43,085 bases of DNA from Candidatus Binatia bacterium (GTDB lineage: Bacteria; Desulfobacterota; Binatia; UBA1149; CAITLU01), in NCBI GenBank assembly GCA_036493895.1, contig DASXOZ010000009.1, positions 1 through 43,085 of the forward strand. Reading direction: 5' to 3'. Below the pieces are notes generated by a model, which worked only from the letters and a program-made list of their open reading frames with translations, made no database searches and was not told the origin of the DNA. Below are positions 8,329 to 16,428 of the stretch, in pieces (position 1 is the first letter of the stretch; each line of letters begins with the position of its first letter). The translations under genes were made by a program, and so were the position numbers.

Positions 8329-9483
8329 ATGAATTTCGAGCTTAGTGAAGAACAGAAAATGATGGTCGACGCGGTACGCCGCTTCGTCGACAAGGACTCT
8401 CCTGTCACGCGCTTTCGCCAGATGCGCACGACGGACGTCGGCTACGAGCCGAAGGTCTGGAAGACGATGGCCGACAACGGCTGGCTGGCCGTCGCGTTTC
8501 CGGAAGCGCACGGCGGCTACGGCGGCAGCTTCGTCGATACGTCGCTCATTCTGGAACAGTTCGGCCGCGGGCTGGTGCCCGAGCCGTACATCGCATCGGT
8601 CGTGCTCGCCGGCGGGCTTCTTTCGCGCCTTGGCAACGACATGCAGATCGAGAAGTTTCTTGCGCCGATGCTCGAAGGACGCACGACGCTCGCGTTCGCG
8701 TACGCCGAGAAGCAGAGCCGCTACGACGCGACCGACTGCGAGACCACGGCGACAAAATCCGGCAGCGGCTATACGATCCGCGGCGAAAAAGTCTGGGTTC
8801 TGAACGGCCACGCCGCCGACGCGATCGTCGTCGCCGCGCGCACGTCCGGCGGCTCGCGCGATGCCGACGGGCTTTCGCTGTTCGTCGTCGATGGCGACGC
8901 GCCGGGTCTCCAGCGCACCCGCGTGCACGGAATGGACGGTCACTCGACCGCGCTTCTGCGTTTGGACGGAGTCGAAGTCGGCGCCGATCGCCTGCTCGGA
9001 AAGGAAGGCAAAGCATCCGAGGCGGTCGAGTGGGCGCTCGACCGCGGCGCCGCGGCGGCAGTAGCCGAAGCGCAGGGACAGCTCGCGTCGCTGTTCACGA
9101 TGACCGTGGACTACTTAAAGCAGCGCAAGCAGTTCGGGCGCGCAATCGGCTCTTTCCAGGCCCTCCAGCACCGCGCCAGCGACATGTTCGCCGAGGTCGA
9201 GCTGTGCAAGGGCATGATGATCCTCTCCGCGATCCGCGTGGACTCGGCGGATGCGAACGAGCGGCGCGCAGCGATCTCCGCGGCCAAGGTGCAGCTCCAG
9301 CAGGGCGGCTGGTACGTGCAGGAAAACTCGATCCAGCTCTTCGGCGGCATCGCGATCACCGACGAGCAGGACGTGGGGCTGTACTTCAAGAGGATCCGCG
9401 TGCTGCAGGCGCTGTTCGGCGATGCCGATTGGCACCTTGGGCGATATGCGTCGCTGCCGGGGTTTGATGGGGCGGCGAGATGA
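8329..9483 (+). CDS. Acyl-CoA dehydrogenase (second of a pair)
   Basis: A 384-residue acyl-CoA dehydrogenase-fold protein. It starts MNFELSEEQKMMVDAVRRF, has the flavin-domain segment YTIRGEKVWVLNGHAADA and the C-terminal QKRKQFG-type helix (LKQRKQFGRAIGSFQALQHR). Its end, GGIAITDEQDVGLYFKR, resembles beta-type partners that lack the usual SNEIQ segment present in the first protein. This suggests a non-identical subunit of one heteromeric enzyme. No Shine-Dalgarno site is visible. The start lies 27 nt after the palindrome, and a TAATGG hexamer sits 7 nt upstream, so it may have its own leaderless transcript. Confidence 0.88.
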   Translation: MNFELSEEQKMMVDAVRRFVDKDSPVTRFRQMRTTDVGYEPKVWKTMADNGWLAVAFPEAHGGYGGSFVDTSLILEQFGRGLVPEPYIASVVLAGGLLSRLGNDMQIEKFLAPMLEGRTTLAFAYAEKQSRYDATDCETTATKSGSGYTIRGEKVWVLNGHAADAIVVAARTSGGSRDADGLSLFVVDGDAPGLQRTRVHGMDGHSTALLRLDGVEVGADRLLGKEGKASEAVEWALDRGAAAAVAEAQGQLASLFTMTVDYLKQRKQFGRAIGSFQALQHRASDMFAEVELCKGMMILSAIRVDSADANERRAAISAAKVQLQQGGWYVQENSIQLFGGIAITDEQDVGLYFKRIRVLQALFGDADWHLGRYASLPGFDGAAR

Positions 9484-9499
9484 CATTGTCGTGATACGC

Positions 9500-9528
9500 T
9501 TGGGCGCCGTCCCCGCTCGCGCTAGACT
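9500..9528 (+). promoter_or_regulatory. Putative promoter giving a leaderless transcript
   Basis: TTGGGC (9500-9505) and TAGACT (9523-9528) are 17 nt apart. The predicted transcription start falls at about 9535, exactly the GTG start of the next gene, which has no ribosome binding site. Confidence 0.45.
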
Positions 9529-9534
9529 CGCTCG

Positions 9535-9753
9535 GTGAAGTCGGTCGCCGACACCATGCGACGCGAGCTCGACGCAGAAGTAGCCCGGATGTCGCCCGAG
9601 CAGCGAGTCGAGCTCGCGCTGCGGCTCGGACAGGAAGCAATCGATACGCTCGCAAGCGCCAGCGGCATCAGCCGCGACGAAGCTCGCGAAATCTTTCGCC
9701 GCAACAATCAGATCGGGCGCCGCCCGTCGAAATCGGCCGGCTACGACGGATGA
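9535..9753 (+). CDS. Small protein upstream of a nucleotidyltransferase (antitoxin-like position)
   Basis: A 72-residue helical, charged protein starting with GTG: MRRELDAEVARMSPEQRVEL, then LASASGISRDEAREIFRRNN, where a short helix-turn-helix-like stretch can be seen. Its stop codon overlaps the start of the nucleotidyltransferase gene (ATGA at 9750-9753), so the two are translationally coupled. Small partner genes before minimal nucleotidyltransferases are typical of MNT-type toxin-antitoxin or immunity pairs. I do not recognise the family of this protein. A possible promoter with a 6-nt gap to the GTG suggests a leaderless transcript. Confidence 0.7.
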   Translation: MKSVADTMRRELDAEVARMSPEQRVELALRLGQEAIDTLASASGISRDEAREIFRRNNQIGRRPSKSAGYDG

Positions 9754-10286
9754 ACCTGCTTGCCGACGTGGTCGCCGCGCTGGCTGCGCGCGGCATGCAG
9801 GTAGCCGTCATCGGCGCCACGGCGATGGCCGCCCACGGTGTGGCGCGCGCAACGACGGATGTCGATCTGCTGCTGGCCGAGGTCGAAGCACTGAAGCCGC
9901 ATGTATGGGAGGACCTCCGCGCAGGGGGCGCACAGGTCGAGATCCGCCGCGGAGAGGTCGACGACCCGCTTACCGGCGTCATCCGCATTCGTCGCGACGG
10001 CGAATCCCCGATCGACGTCGTCATCGGAAACCACCCGTGGCAGCGGCGAATCGTCGAGCGGGCAGTGCGGCAGAAGATCCACGGCACCTCGGCGCCCGTC
10101 GCGACGCGTTACGACCTGATTCTTCTCAAGCTCTATGCCGGCTCGCCGCAGGATCGCTGGGACATCGCGCGGCTGATCGACGAGTCTTCCGACCCTCGGC
10201 TCGTCGGCCAGGTCGAGCAGGAGCTCACGGACCTGCCCGCCGAGTGCGCGGGAATCTGGCAGAGCATCGTCGAATCGCGCAACTGA
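9750..10286 (+). CDS. Nucleotidyltransferase-fold protein (MNT/AbiEii-like)
   Basis: A 178-residue nucleotidyltransferase-fold protein. IGATAMAAHGVARATTDVDLLL (22 residues, positions 21-42) holds the fold's Gly-rich turn and the paired metal ligands Asp37 and Asp39. A third acidic residue, Asp89, is in SPIDVVIGNHPW. LKLYAGSPQDRWDIARL resembles the C-terminal helix of AbiEii-like and DUF6036-like proteins, where a KxxAxxxxDxxDI motif is usual. The family transfers nucleotides to protein or tRNA and often belongs to toxin-antitoxin or abortive-infection systems. The catalytic residues look intact. It overlaps the upstream small gene by 4 nt. Confidence 0.75.
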   Translation: MNLLADVVAALAARGMQVAVIGATAMAAHGVARATTDVDLLLAEVEALKPHVWEDLRAGGAQVEIRRGEVDDPLTGVIRIRRDGESPIDVVIGNHPWQRRIVERAVRQKIHGTSAPVATRYDLILLKLYAGSPQDRWDIARLIDESSDPRLVGQVEQELTDLPAECAGIWQSIVESRN

Positions 10287-10531
10287 CGAGGCGCGGGTTC
10301 CTTACGACCCGGCGTGGACGCCGGTATGTTCGCCACAACTGCCAGCGTGCGGGCCTGCCGCCTGCCGACCGTACGCGCTTCCCGGCCACCCGCTGCCCGA
10401 ACGCCGAGCTTACGGGAATTTCCGGATTGCATCAGTTCCAGCGCGGGTCCACGCTGACACGGCAGCGGCTTTGGCCGCAGCCGGAGCCGTCGTATCAGGC
10501 CGCTTCGGACCGTCCCCGGGAGGACCAGCTC

Positions 10532-13500
10532 ATGACCGATCGTCGTTCCACTTTCGCGCCTGCGGCGCGCCGCGCCGCCGTTTTTGCCGCCCTCTTGCTG
10601 CTCGCCCTGCCCCGCCTGGCCGTCGCCGAGTTTCCGTGGCCGCCATGCAACGGCTGCCCCGACACCAGCGACTACAAGGCCTACATGCACACGGTGGTGA
10701 CCAATCCGCCCGCGCTCCCGAACGAAGTCGGGCAGTACGACTTCCGCGCGTCCTCCCTTGTCGATCCGTCGTTGCCGAATTCCGCCGAGGAGCTCAGCGG
10801 CGTCGCTGGCATGAGCATCGACACGGCGTGGCAACTGACGACCGGTCGCCCGGACGTGCTCGTCGCCCACCTGGACTCCGGCATCCGCTACGACAGCGAC
10901 AACGTGCGCAAGGCGGCGCTCAACGCCGGCGAGCTTCCGCTTCCGGAGGGAAGTGCCGTCTACGACCGCAACGGCGACGGCGTGTTCAACATCGAGGACT
11001 ACTTCTCGACCGATCCGTCGCACCCCTACCAGGACTCGCGCGTCCACGATGCGGACGGCAACGGCATCATCGATCCGCGCGATCTCATCCTGATCTTCAG
11101 CGACGGCGTCGACACGGACCATAACGGCTACGTCGACGACATCTGCGGCTGGGACGTTCACGAGAACGACAATGACCCGTTCGATGACGCCGGCTACGGC
11201 CACGGCACCGGCGAATCCAAGGACTCCAGCGGCGAAGCGAACAACGGAGGATCCTGGGGCGTGTCGCCCAACGGGATGTTCGTGCCGATCAAGGTCGCCG
11301 ACAGCTTCGTCGCCGACGGCAACGATTTCGGCAAAGGTGTCGCCTACGCGCTGGATCGCGGCGTCAGCGTGATCTCCGAAGCTCTCGGGGCGCTGAACAA
11401 TACCAAGCTCGCGCAGGATGCAGTCGAGTACGCCTTCCAGCGCGGCGTGCCGATGGTGCTCTCGGCCGCCGACGAGCAGAGCTACCACCACAATTTTCCG
11501 GCGGTGTACGCCCACGGATTCTGGGCGAACTCCGTGCGGCCGGACGACAATTTCCTCGTCACGAACAAGTCCAACCTGCTGCTGAACGGCTGCACGAACT
11601 TCAGCGGACGCGCCGATGTCGCGATTGCGTCCAACTCGTGCTCGTCGGAGGCCACCGGCCGCTCGGCCGGCATCTTCTCGCTGATGCTCTCGCAGGCGAA
11701 GAACCAGATCGAGCGCGGAGCGATCACGGCGGACCCGCACACGGGCAAGCCGCTGTCGCCGCTGGAAATCTACCAGCTCATGAAGATGACGGCCGACGAC
11801 ATCGACTTCTCGTCGACCGCACCGAACACGCTCACGCCGAATTCCGCGCTGCTCAGCATTTTCCCTAACCTGACCGACGAGCGCTTCCCGTCGCACGCGG
11901 GCTTCGACAAATTCTTCGGCTACGGCCGCGCCAACGTGCGCCACGCGCTCGACCGCATCGCCGCCGGGACGATTCCGCCCGAAGCCGACATTACGTCGCC
12001 CGGCTGGTTCACGAACTTCGACCCGTCGGTCACGGCCTCGCTGCCCATCCACGGAACGGTCGCTGCCTACCGCGATTCCAACAATGCGAGCTACGTCGTC
12101 GACTGGGCTTGCGGCGTCGCTCCTCTCGAGAGTGAATTCGCGACCCACACGATCGGCTCGGGCAATCTTGGCGGCACTGCGATCGAGGACGGGCCCCTGG
12201 CGAGCCTCGATACTGCCTCCACTGCCGCCGCCTGCGGCTTTGCGGGCATCACGCTGCCGCGTACCAACGAGGACGATTTCGACGAATCCTATGCGATCAC
12301 GATCCGCGTCACCGTCCAGGACAGCCTCGGCAATGTCGGCCAGGCGCGCCGCAACGTGACGCTGCACCAGGACGCGGGCCTGCTGCCTGGCTTCCCGATC
12401 AGCGTCAGCGTGTCCGGCGACTCGCCGCCGCTGCTTCACGACCTCGACAAGGACGGCGCCCAGGACATCGTCTTCGGAGCTTCCGACGGCAAGATCCACG
12501 CGCTGCACTCCGACGGCACCGAGCTCAGCGGCTGGCCCGTGCAGACCCACGCGCTGGCGCTTCCTTCGACGGTTTCGTTCGGTGACCTCGGCACCGATTA
12601 CCATTCGGCCGTGCTCGCCGGCATCGCGATCGGCGACATCGACCAGGACGGCAATGACGAAGTCATCGCCGCGGACATGGACGGCTCGGTCTACGCGTTC
12701 CACCGCGATGGCACGACGGTTTCCGGCTTTCCGGCGACGCTCAATCCCGCGTTCTCGGCGCCCTCGCTCCGCAACCAGGCCAATCGCCTCGATTACGGCG
12801 TCATCGCTTCGCCGACCCTCGCGGACCTGGACGGCGACGGAAAGCTCGAGATCCTCGTCGCCGCGATGGATCGCCACCTCTACGTGTTCAACAACGACGG
12901 TACCCAGCACACGGGATTCCCGGTGCTCGTCGTCGACCAGAGCGAGATGTCCAGCGTCAACGCGGACAATGGGCAGGTGGTGTGGAAGACGATCTCCGGC
13001 CAGAGCGTCGGCTCGATCGGAACCAAGCTGCTCAGCTCGCCGTCGGTCGGCGATATCGACGGCGACGGCAAGCCCGACATCGTGATCGGATCCAACGAGG
13101 AGTACGTGCGCGGCGAGACCGCGAACTTCTTCATCAACAATTCTGTATTCAACGGGCTGATGACGGGGCTCGACCTGCCGAACGGCCGCGTCTACGCGAT
13201 CTCTCACCTCGGCAATCTCGATCCGGCAGTCGCGTCCAATCCGTCCGGGCCTTTCCTACCCGGCTGGCCGGTCAAAATCGGGCTTCTGATCTCCGACCTG
13301 CTGCCGACCGTCGGCCACGGCGTCACCGCGGCGCCGGTGCTGGCCGACATCGACGATGACGGCGACGACGAAGTCTTCATCAACGGCAACAACGGTCCGG
13401 CCTACCTGCTGCAGGGCGACGGCACGTCCGTGTTCGGCGCATCCGGCGGCAAGTACAAGGTCATGAGCCCGGTGCTCACGGCCGGAAACAATCCGGATGC

Positions 13501-14521
13501 TTCGAGCAACGATTTCCCGCTGACCTTCGGGCTGCTCGGCGGCGGCGCCGCCGGTGATTTCTTCTCGAGCGGCGTCATGGATTTCGCGCTGCCGAGCGTC
13601 GGTGGTCACCAGCTTCTCGACGCGCAGGGCCCGGCGCTGCAAGGTCCGGGCGATCACCAGATGATGGCGTGGTCGGCCGACGGAAAGTCGCTGCCGGCGT
13701 TCCCCGCGCGAAACGAAGATCTCCAGTTCCTGTCCTCGCCGGCGATTGCCGACGTCGACGGTGACGGCGTGGCCGAAATTCTCCAGGGAAGCGGCGGCTA
13801 TTACCTGCATGCATTCGGCGCCAACGGCGGAGAGCCGACGGGATGGCCGAAGTTCACCGGAGGCTGGATGGTCGGCTCGGCTACGGCCGGCGACATCAAC
13901 GGCGACGGCAAGATCGACGTCGTCGCGATCACGCGCGAGGGCAACCTGTATGCCTGGGGCACCGGCGCCGACTACGAGCGAACGGGCGCCAAGAGCGTGC
14001 AGTGGGCAACGGCGTCGCACGACGTGCAGCGCAGCGGAAACATCAACTCGGGCGTCGCCACTTCGCCGTCGCCCGGCGGCTGCAGCTCCGAGTACCGCTC
14101 GGTGATCCAGAAAGTCTCGCTCAAGCACCCGGACGGCGCGGCCAACGACAAGTTCCTCGTCTCGGGCTTCGTCAACATGACCGGACGCACGCTCGACCCG
14201 GTGGCAAACGACGTCGAAGTGACCGTCGGCGGTCCCGATGCCGCGCAGCTCGACGTCGTGATCCCGCACGGCAGCTTCAAGGCCAACGCAACCGGCACGA
14301 CCTTCTCGTACTCGGCCAAGGCGCCGGGCGTCACCAAGGTGAAGCTGCAGCTCAAGAACGGGTTCTGGCGCTGGCAGCTCAAGGGCAGCGACGTCGATGC
14401 GACGCCGTCGGATGAGCGCGTGTTCGCCAGAGTGAGGGTAGGCGGCGTCTGTTTCGAGCGGTCGCGCTCCTGCGTCCCCAACACCAAGGGCGACGCTCTC
14501 AAGTGCGTGCCCCCGATGTAG
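10532..14521 (+). CDS. Secreted subtilisin-like protein with FG-GAP-like repeats and C-terminal module
   Basis: A 1329-residue exported protein; the signal peptide (1-32) ends in RLAVAEF. Residues 95-400 form an S8 peptidase domain with Asp115 (VAHLDSGIRY), His224 (GYGHGTGES) and probable nucleophile Ser372 (NSCSSEATGRSAG). The usual oxyanion Asn appears replaced by Asp314 (VLSAADEQ), and the canonical GTS is SSE-like. Between Asp and His are EF-hand-like loops DRNGDGVFNIED and DADGNGIIDPRD, then DTDHNGYVDD, probably calcium sites. From about residue 610 to 1170 follow FG-GAP/VCBS-like repeats such as DIDQDGNDEVIAADMDGSVY. The last 140 residues resemble the C-terminus of the DUF3604 protein. 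GGGAGG 8 nt upstream supports the start. It is probably a surface or secreted protease, or a binding protein with reduced activity. Confidence 0.85.
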   Translation: MTDRRSTFAPAARRAAVFAALLLLALPRLAVAEFPWPPCNGCPDTSDYKAYMHTVVTNPPALPNEVGQYDFRASSLVDPSLPNSAEELSGVAGMSIDTAWQLTTGRPDVLVAHLDSGIRYDSDNVRKAALNAGELPLPEGSAVYDRNGDGVFNIEDYFSTDPSHPYQDSRVHDADGNGIIDPRDLILIFSDGVDTDHNGYVDDICGWDVHENDNDPFDDAGYGHGTGESKDSSGEANNGGSWGVSPNGMFVPIKVADSFVADGNDFGKGVAYALDRGVSVISEALGALNNTKLAQDAVEYAFQRGVPMVLSAADEQSYHHNFPAVYAHGFWANSVRPDDNFLVTNKSNLLLNGCTNFSGRADVAIASNSCSSEATGRSAGIFSLMLSQAKNQIERGAITADPHTGKPLSPLEIYQLMKMTADDIDFSSTAPNTLTPNSALLSIFPNLTDERFPSHAGFDKFFGYGRANVRHALDRIAAGTIPPEADITSPGWFTNFDPSVTASLPIHGTVAAYRDSNNASYVVDWACGVAPLESEFATHTIGSGNLGGTAIEDGPLASLDTASTAAACGFAGITLPRTNEDDFDESYAITIRVTVQDSLGNVGQARRNVTLHQDAGLLPGFPISVSVSGDSPPLLHDLDKDGAQDIVFGASDGKIHALHSDGTELSGWPVQTHALALPSTVSFGDLGTDYHSAVLAGIAIGDIDQDGNDEVIAADMDGSVYAFHRDGTTVSGFPATLNPAFSAPSLRNQANRLDYGVIASPTLADLDGDGKLEILVAAMDRHLYVFNNDGTQHTGFPVLVVDQSEMSSVNADNGQVVWKTISGQSVGSIGTKLLSSPSVGDIDGDGKPDIVIGSNEEYVRGETANFFINNSVFNGLMTGLDLPNGRVYAISHLGNLDPAVASNPSGPFLPGWPVKIGLLISDLLPTVGHGVTAAPVLADIDDDGDDEVFINGNNGPAYLLQGDGTSVFGASGGKYKVMSPVLTAGNNPDASSNDFPLTFGLLGGGAAGDFFSSGVMDFALPSVGGHQLLDAQGPALQGPGDHQMMAWSADGKSLPAFPARNEDLQFLSSPAIADVDGDGVAEILQGSGGYYLHAFGANGGEPTGWPKFTGGWMVGSATAGDINGDGKIDVVAITREGNLYAWGTGADYERTGAKSVQWATASHDVQRSGNINSGVATSPSPGGCSSEYRSVIQKVSLKHPDGAANDKFLVSGFVNMTGRTLDPVANDVEVTVGGPDAAQLDVVIPHGSFKANATGTTFSYSAKAPGVTKVKLQLKNGFWRWQLKGSDVDATPSDERVFARVRVGGVCFERSRSCVPNTKGDALKCVPPM

Positions 14522-14577
14522 AAACCGGGACAATCACGAGAGCACCGGCCGGTCACGCATTTTTGCACTTCGTGTAG

Positions 14578-14637
14578 TCCGGGACAGGTACGTATTTCAC
14601 CGGCCGTGAGCGGCCTGTATTCTGTACCTGTTCCGGA
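14578..14637. repeat. REP-like palindromic repeat, family 2 copy A
   Basis: TCCGGGACAGGTAC (14578-14591) pairs with GTACCTGTTCCGGA (14624-14637) with one G-T pair. An inner hairpin GGCCG-TGAG-CGGCC lies at 14602-14615. It fills the gap between the subtilase stop and the APC permease start and ends 6 nt before the ATG at 14644. The core GGGACAGG recurs at 17812. Confidence 0.75.
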
Positions 14638-14643
14638 TTCCCG

Positions 14644-15972
14644 ATGAGTGACGATCGCCATCCGCTCGACCGGCTGCGGCCGGAGCTGACGCTACTCGAC
14701 GCGACACTGCTGGTTGTCTCTTCGGTCATCGGCGTCGGCATCTTTCTTACACCCGGCACGGTCGCCGACGACCTGCCGCGCACGTCGGCTTTCCTGGCGG
14801 CGTGGATTTTCGGTGGTCTGCTGTCGCTGGCCGGAGCACTGGCCAATGCCGAGCTCGGCGCGATGTATCCCCGCGCGGGCGGCGACTACGTCTACCTTCG
14901 CGAAGCGTGGCATCCGCTGGCGGGCTTCCTCGTCGGCTGGCTGTCGTTCTTCGTCATTTACGCCGGCACCGTCGCCACGCTCGCCGTCGGCTTCGCCGAA
15001 GGCCTCGGCAACTTCGTGATCCTGGGTGACGGCGCGCGCACCGCCGTCGCGATCGCGATCACGATCGGCACCTCGGCGGTCCACTATCGCGGCGTGCGCC
15101 TTGCCGCGTGGGTCAACAACGTGACGGGCGGGTTCAAGATCCTCGCGCTCGTCGCGCTTGGCCTCGCGGGCCTGATCGTCACCCCGGCCAATCCTCTACC
15201 GCCGCCGGCCACGCCGCCCATTCCCGGCGACGTCACGCTGCTCGGGTTCGCGCTTGCGCTCTCTCCGGTGCTGTTCAGCTATCTCGGATGGAATGCGTCC
15301 GTTTACGTCGCGAGCGAAATCCATCGCCCCGCCCGCAACGTACCGCTCTCGCTGTTCCTCGGGCTTGCGATCTCGACGGTCATCTACCTGCTGGTCAACG
15401 TCTATTACCTCTGCGCGCTGCCGATCGATGCGCTGCGCGGCGAGCTGCACGTCGGCGAGGCGGCTGCGCGCGTGTTCTTCGGCGAACAGGGCGCAACGGT
15501 CGCGGGGTTTCTCATTCTCGCGTCCGTGCTGAGCTGCCTCAACGCCACCATTCTCGTCGGCCCCCGCATCGCGTACGCCATGGCGCTGGACGGGCTCTTT
15601 CCGCTCGCGGTCCAGGGCGTTCACCACCGCTATCGAACGCCGCACATCGCGATCGTCGTGCAGGCCGTGTTTGCGATCACGCTGATCCTGCTGCTCAAGC
15701 GTTTCCCGAGCGTCCTCGACTACACGACGTTCGCGATCGTGCTCGCGACGATGGCCGACACCGCCGCGCTCTATGCGCTGCGCCGGCGCCAGCCCGACCG
15801 TACGCGGCCGTACCGCGCGTGGGGTTATCCGGTGGTGCCTGCGCTGTACCTCGTTGCCAACGGCGGCATCGCGATCGCGATGCTGTGGGGACGTCCGCTC
15901 GAGTGCGCGGCGGCGCTGGCAGTCACCGCTACCGCGCTTCCGGCTTATGCGTTTTTTACGCGCCGGCGCTGA
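14644..15972 (+). CDS. APC-family amino acid permease
   Basis: A 442-residue integral membrane protein with about 12 helices. It starts with the family signature SSVIGVGIFLTPGTV in helix 1 and continues with AELGAMYPRAGGDYVYLREA, typical of the amino acid-polyamine-organocation superfamily and close to LAT-type (AA_permease_2) exchangers. It should move an amino acid or related solute across the inner membrane. Substrate is not evident. The ATG at 14644 directly follows a palindromic repeat and has no clear ribosome binding site. The C-terminus is a short basic tail. It stands alone, with an intergenic repeat on the left and a decayed region on the right. Confidence 0.9.
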   Translation: MSDDRHPLDRLRPELTLLDATLLVVSSVIGVGIFLTPGTVADDLPRTSAFLAAWIFGGLLSLAGALANAELGAMYPRAGGDYVYLREAWHPLAGFLVGWLSFFVIYAGTVATLAVGFAEGLGNFVILGDGARTAVAIAITIGTSAVHYRGVRLAAWVNNVTGGFKILALVALGLAGLIVTPANPLPPPATPPIPGDVTLLGFALALSPVLFSYLGWNASVYVASEIHRPARNVPLSLFLGLAISTVIYLLVNVYYLCALPIDALRGELHVGEAAARVFFGEQGATVAGFLILASVLSCLNATILVGPRIAYAMALDGLFPLAVQGVHHRYRTPHIAIVVQAVFAITLILLLKRFPSVLDYTTFAIVLATMADTAALYALRRRQPDRTRPYRAWGYPVVPALYLVANGGIAIAMLWGRPLECAAALAVTATALPAYAFFTRRR

Positions 15973-16172
15973 GGGGCTCGAGCGATTCCATGAAATCGGT
16001 CTCGTGCGCTACCCGGCGCGCCGGGACGGCAGAGCACGCGCATGCGCGACGCCGCTCACGCTTCTTGCCGTGCCGGATGGCCCCGCAACCATTCTTCGGA
16101 TCTGCCCTTGTGTCCGCACTCTGAGTACCACTGGCCTGATCTACCCAGAGCTGGAGCGACGGCGAGAAGTGC

Positions 16173-16326
16173 ATGCAGCAGCGCGCCGACCTCGTCGGCC
16201 GCTACCAGGGGGCGGAGCTGGAACGCCTCCTCCAGCAGCTTCGGCGCCGAGGCCGACGTCGAGCGCTCCGAAGAGGCGTCCGGCTTCTTCCGCTTCGCCC
16301 ACCAGCGCGTCTACGGCCAGGAATAG
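16173..16326 (+). pseudogene. Possible frameshifted remnant of a small gene
   Basis: The 456 bp between the APC permease and the next secreted protein hold no intact gene. One frame reads protein-like from ATG 16173, MQQRADLVGRYQGAELERLL. After about 23 codons another frame (+1) becomes protein-like, AEADVERSEEASGFFRFAHQ, and ends with a stop at 16324-16326. A single-base shift near 16240-16250 would join them into a short acidic helical C-terminus. I do not recognise the parent. The palindromic repeat at 16327 begins immediately after the stop. The remaining 15973-16172 shows nothing I can support. Confidence 0.3.
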
Positions 16327-16364
16327 ATGGGGTCAGGCACCATTCCTCTGGTGCCTGACCCCAT
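16327..16364. repeat. REP-like palindromic repeat, family 1 copy B
   Basis: A 15-bp perfect inverted repeat with the core TGGGGTCAGGCACC (16328-16341) and its complement (16350-16363), and an 8-nt loop ATTCCTCT. It lies 64 nt upstream of the secreted protein at 16429. A TATAAG hexamer (16376-16381) follows the right arm. Confidence 0.9.
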
Positions 16365-16428
16365 TACATCCCCGCTATAAGTTCCGCGGGCTTGCGTCGG
16401 GGGTGGACGGGGAATAGCTCCCGCGGGC

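Noticed and set aside
10133..13207. A 1024-codon open frame on the minus strand opposite the subtilase
   Set aside because: Its sequence is Arg/Val/Asp-rich without domains and it lies opposite a protein with a clear signal peptide, triad and repeats. It is a shadow caused by GC-rich codons.
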